Made by a program: the position numbers and the translations under genes
From: Macrosoma leucophasiata
Taxonomy: Eukaryota > Arthropoda > Insecta > Lepidoptera > Hedylidae
Assembly: GCA_036365455.1 (NCBI GenBank)
Contig: JAWQUS010000023.1
Span: 6,076,001 to 6,140,000, forward strand
Length of the DNA: 64,000 nucleotides
Direction of reading: 5' to 3'
The notes under the pieces: model-generated
Seen by the model: the letters and a program-made list of their open reading frames with translations, nothing else
Database searches by the model: none
What the model was told of the DNA's origin: nothing
Shown here: one piece after another, positions 63,480-64,000 of the stretch
Position numbering within the stretch: the first letter of the stretch is position 1
Layout of the letters: each line of letters opens with the position of its first letter

Positions 63480-64000
63480 ATACCTCACAATAAATTGAAG
63501 CCCTTAGCGAGCGCACTAAAGCCAGCCCACATTTTCCACGGCGATAGAGCGATAATGCATCGCCCCCTGTTAGGGGGAAGACACACGGCTTTGTATTAAT
63601 CGGTTACCGTGTCTGAACGTTATGACTGCAATTTGCTCTCTCAATTCAATATAGTTTATGGACGTTGATTTGTTTGAAGGACAGCAAAGTTGCCCAATAT
63701 TTAAATAAAAATTATTACTTAGATTACTTCACCACAAGAGCAATATTTTTTTTTTCTCATTAGACTTATTTTTTTTACACTACCTCTTATAAAAAATGAC
63801 TGCCCAATACTTACATATTTATTTTATTTCTAAAGTCGACCCACTTTTTTCTCGGCGATAAAGCGATAAAAGTCGGTTAACATGTCTAATAAATAAAACG
63901 GGCATGTTTATACAATAGAGCGATTATTTATATCATCCTCTGTTAAGGAGAAGAATTTTTTTATCAGTTACAAAGTTAACCTAGAGAACTTCAGTAGCTA
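63480..64000. other. two diverged copies of a short block
   Basis: CCCACATTTTCCACGGCGATAGAGCGATAA-like wording at 63517-63555 recurs at about 63840-63868 (CTCGGCGATAAAGCGATAA), each followed by a GTTAGGGGGA / GTTAAGGAGA word. No coding signal. The window ends within it. Confidence 0.45.

Overview
The window is AT-rich, repeat-choked eukaryotic nuclear DNA, most likely from a lepidopteran insect (moth or butterfly). The case rests on the repeats: a roughly 285-bp SINE with an ACTGGTGGTAGAGCTCC head and a GCCACTTCCATTACATAAAA tail that I recognise as Metulj-like, CR1/Jockey, RTE and R4/Dong-type LINEs, a cecropia-type mariner, and a LINE 3' UTR with an AAAT tail common in Lepidoptera. There are no operons, rRNA clusters, CRISPR arrays or bacterial signals. 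Nothing identifies the species.

Only one locus looks like an ordinary host gene: two exons on the minus strand at 8542-8350 (start codon, consensus donor) and 7506-7300 (consensus acceptor, stop codon). Its identity is not recognised, and its intron is full of retroelement debris. A second coding candidate is a unit of about 550 bp present three times at 32.9-34.4 kb. Each copy carries the same short minus-strand reading frame, and the length differences between copies are multiples of three.

Layout. 0-3.2 kb: SINE and LINE fragments. 3.25-6.44 kb: a CR1/Jockey-group LINE with an uninterrupted 984-codon ORF2 (minus), lying just downstream of the host gene on the same strand. 7.3-8.5 kb: host gene. 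9.8-12.2 kb: a broken Jockey-like LINE. 12.9-20.6 kb: SINEs and several small repeat families. 20.6-22.8 kb: a 5'-truncated RTE LINE with an open reverse transcriptase, abutting CR1 3' fragments. 23.9-25.2 kb: a triplicated segment. 26.5-29.5 kb: an R4/Dong-type LINE (minus) with few lesions, one of them a perfect hairpin. 32.9-34.4 kb: the second triplication. 35.7-37.4 kb: a SINE inside a mariner inside a MITE. 37.8-41.4 kb: a LINE C-terminus, duplicated blocks and a second three-level nest (LINE in SINE in tRNA-like SINE). 42-46 kb: paired duplications, a MITE and a LINE 3' end. 46.5-47.2 kb: a 50-bp minisatellite of about 14 copies. 49.4-50.2 kb: a second R4/Dong C-terminus. 52.3-54.0 kb: a CpG-rich 15-bp minisatellite. 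54-64 kb: MITEs, SINEs and LINE tails in otherwise featureless DNA.

Most structure comes from repeated retrotransposition plus local tandem duplication. A recurring oddity is short fold-back hairpins (arms of 18-31 bp, centres of 1-12 nt), several placed inside or at the broken edge of retroelement copies. All family assignments come from reading motifs and comparing copies by eye; no search was run.
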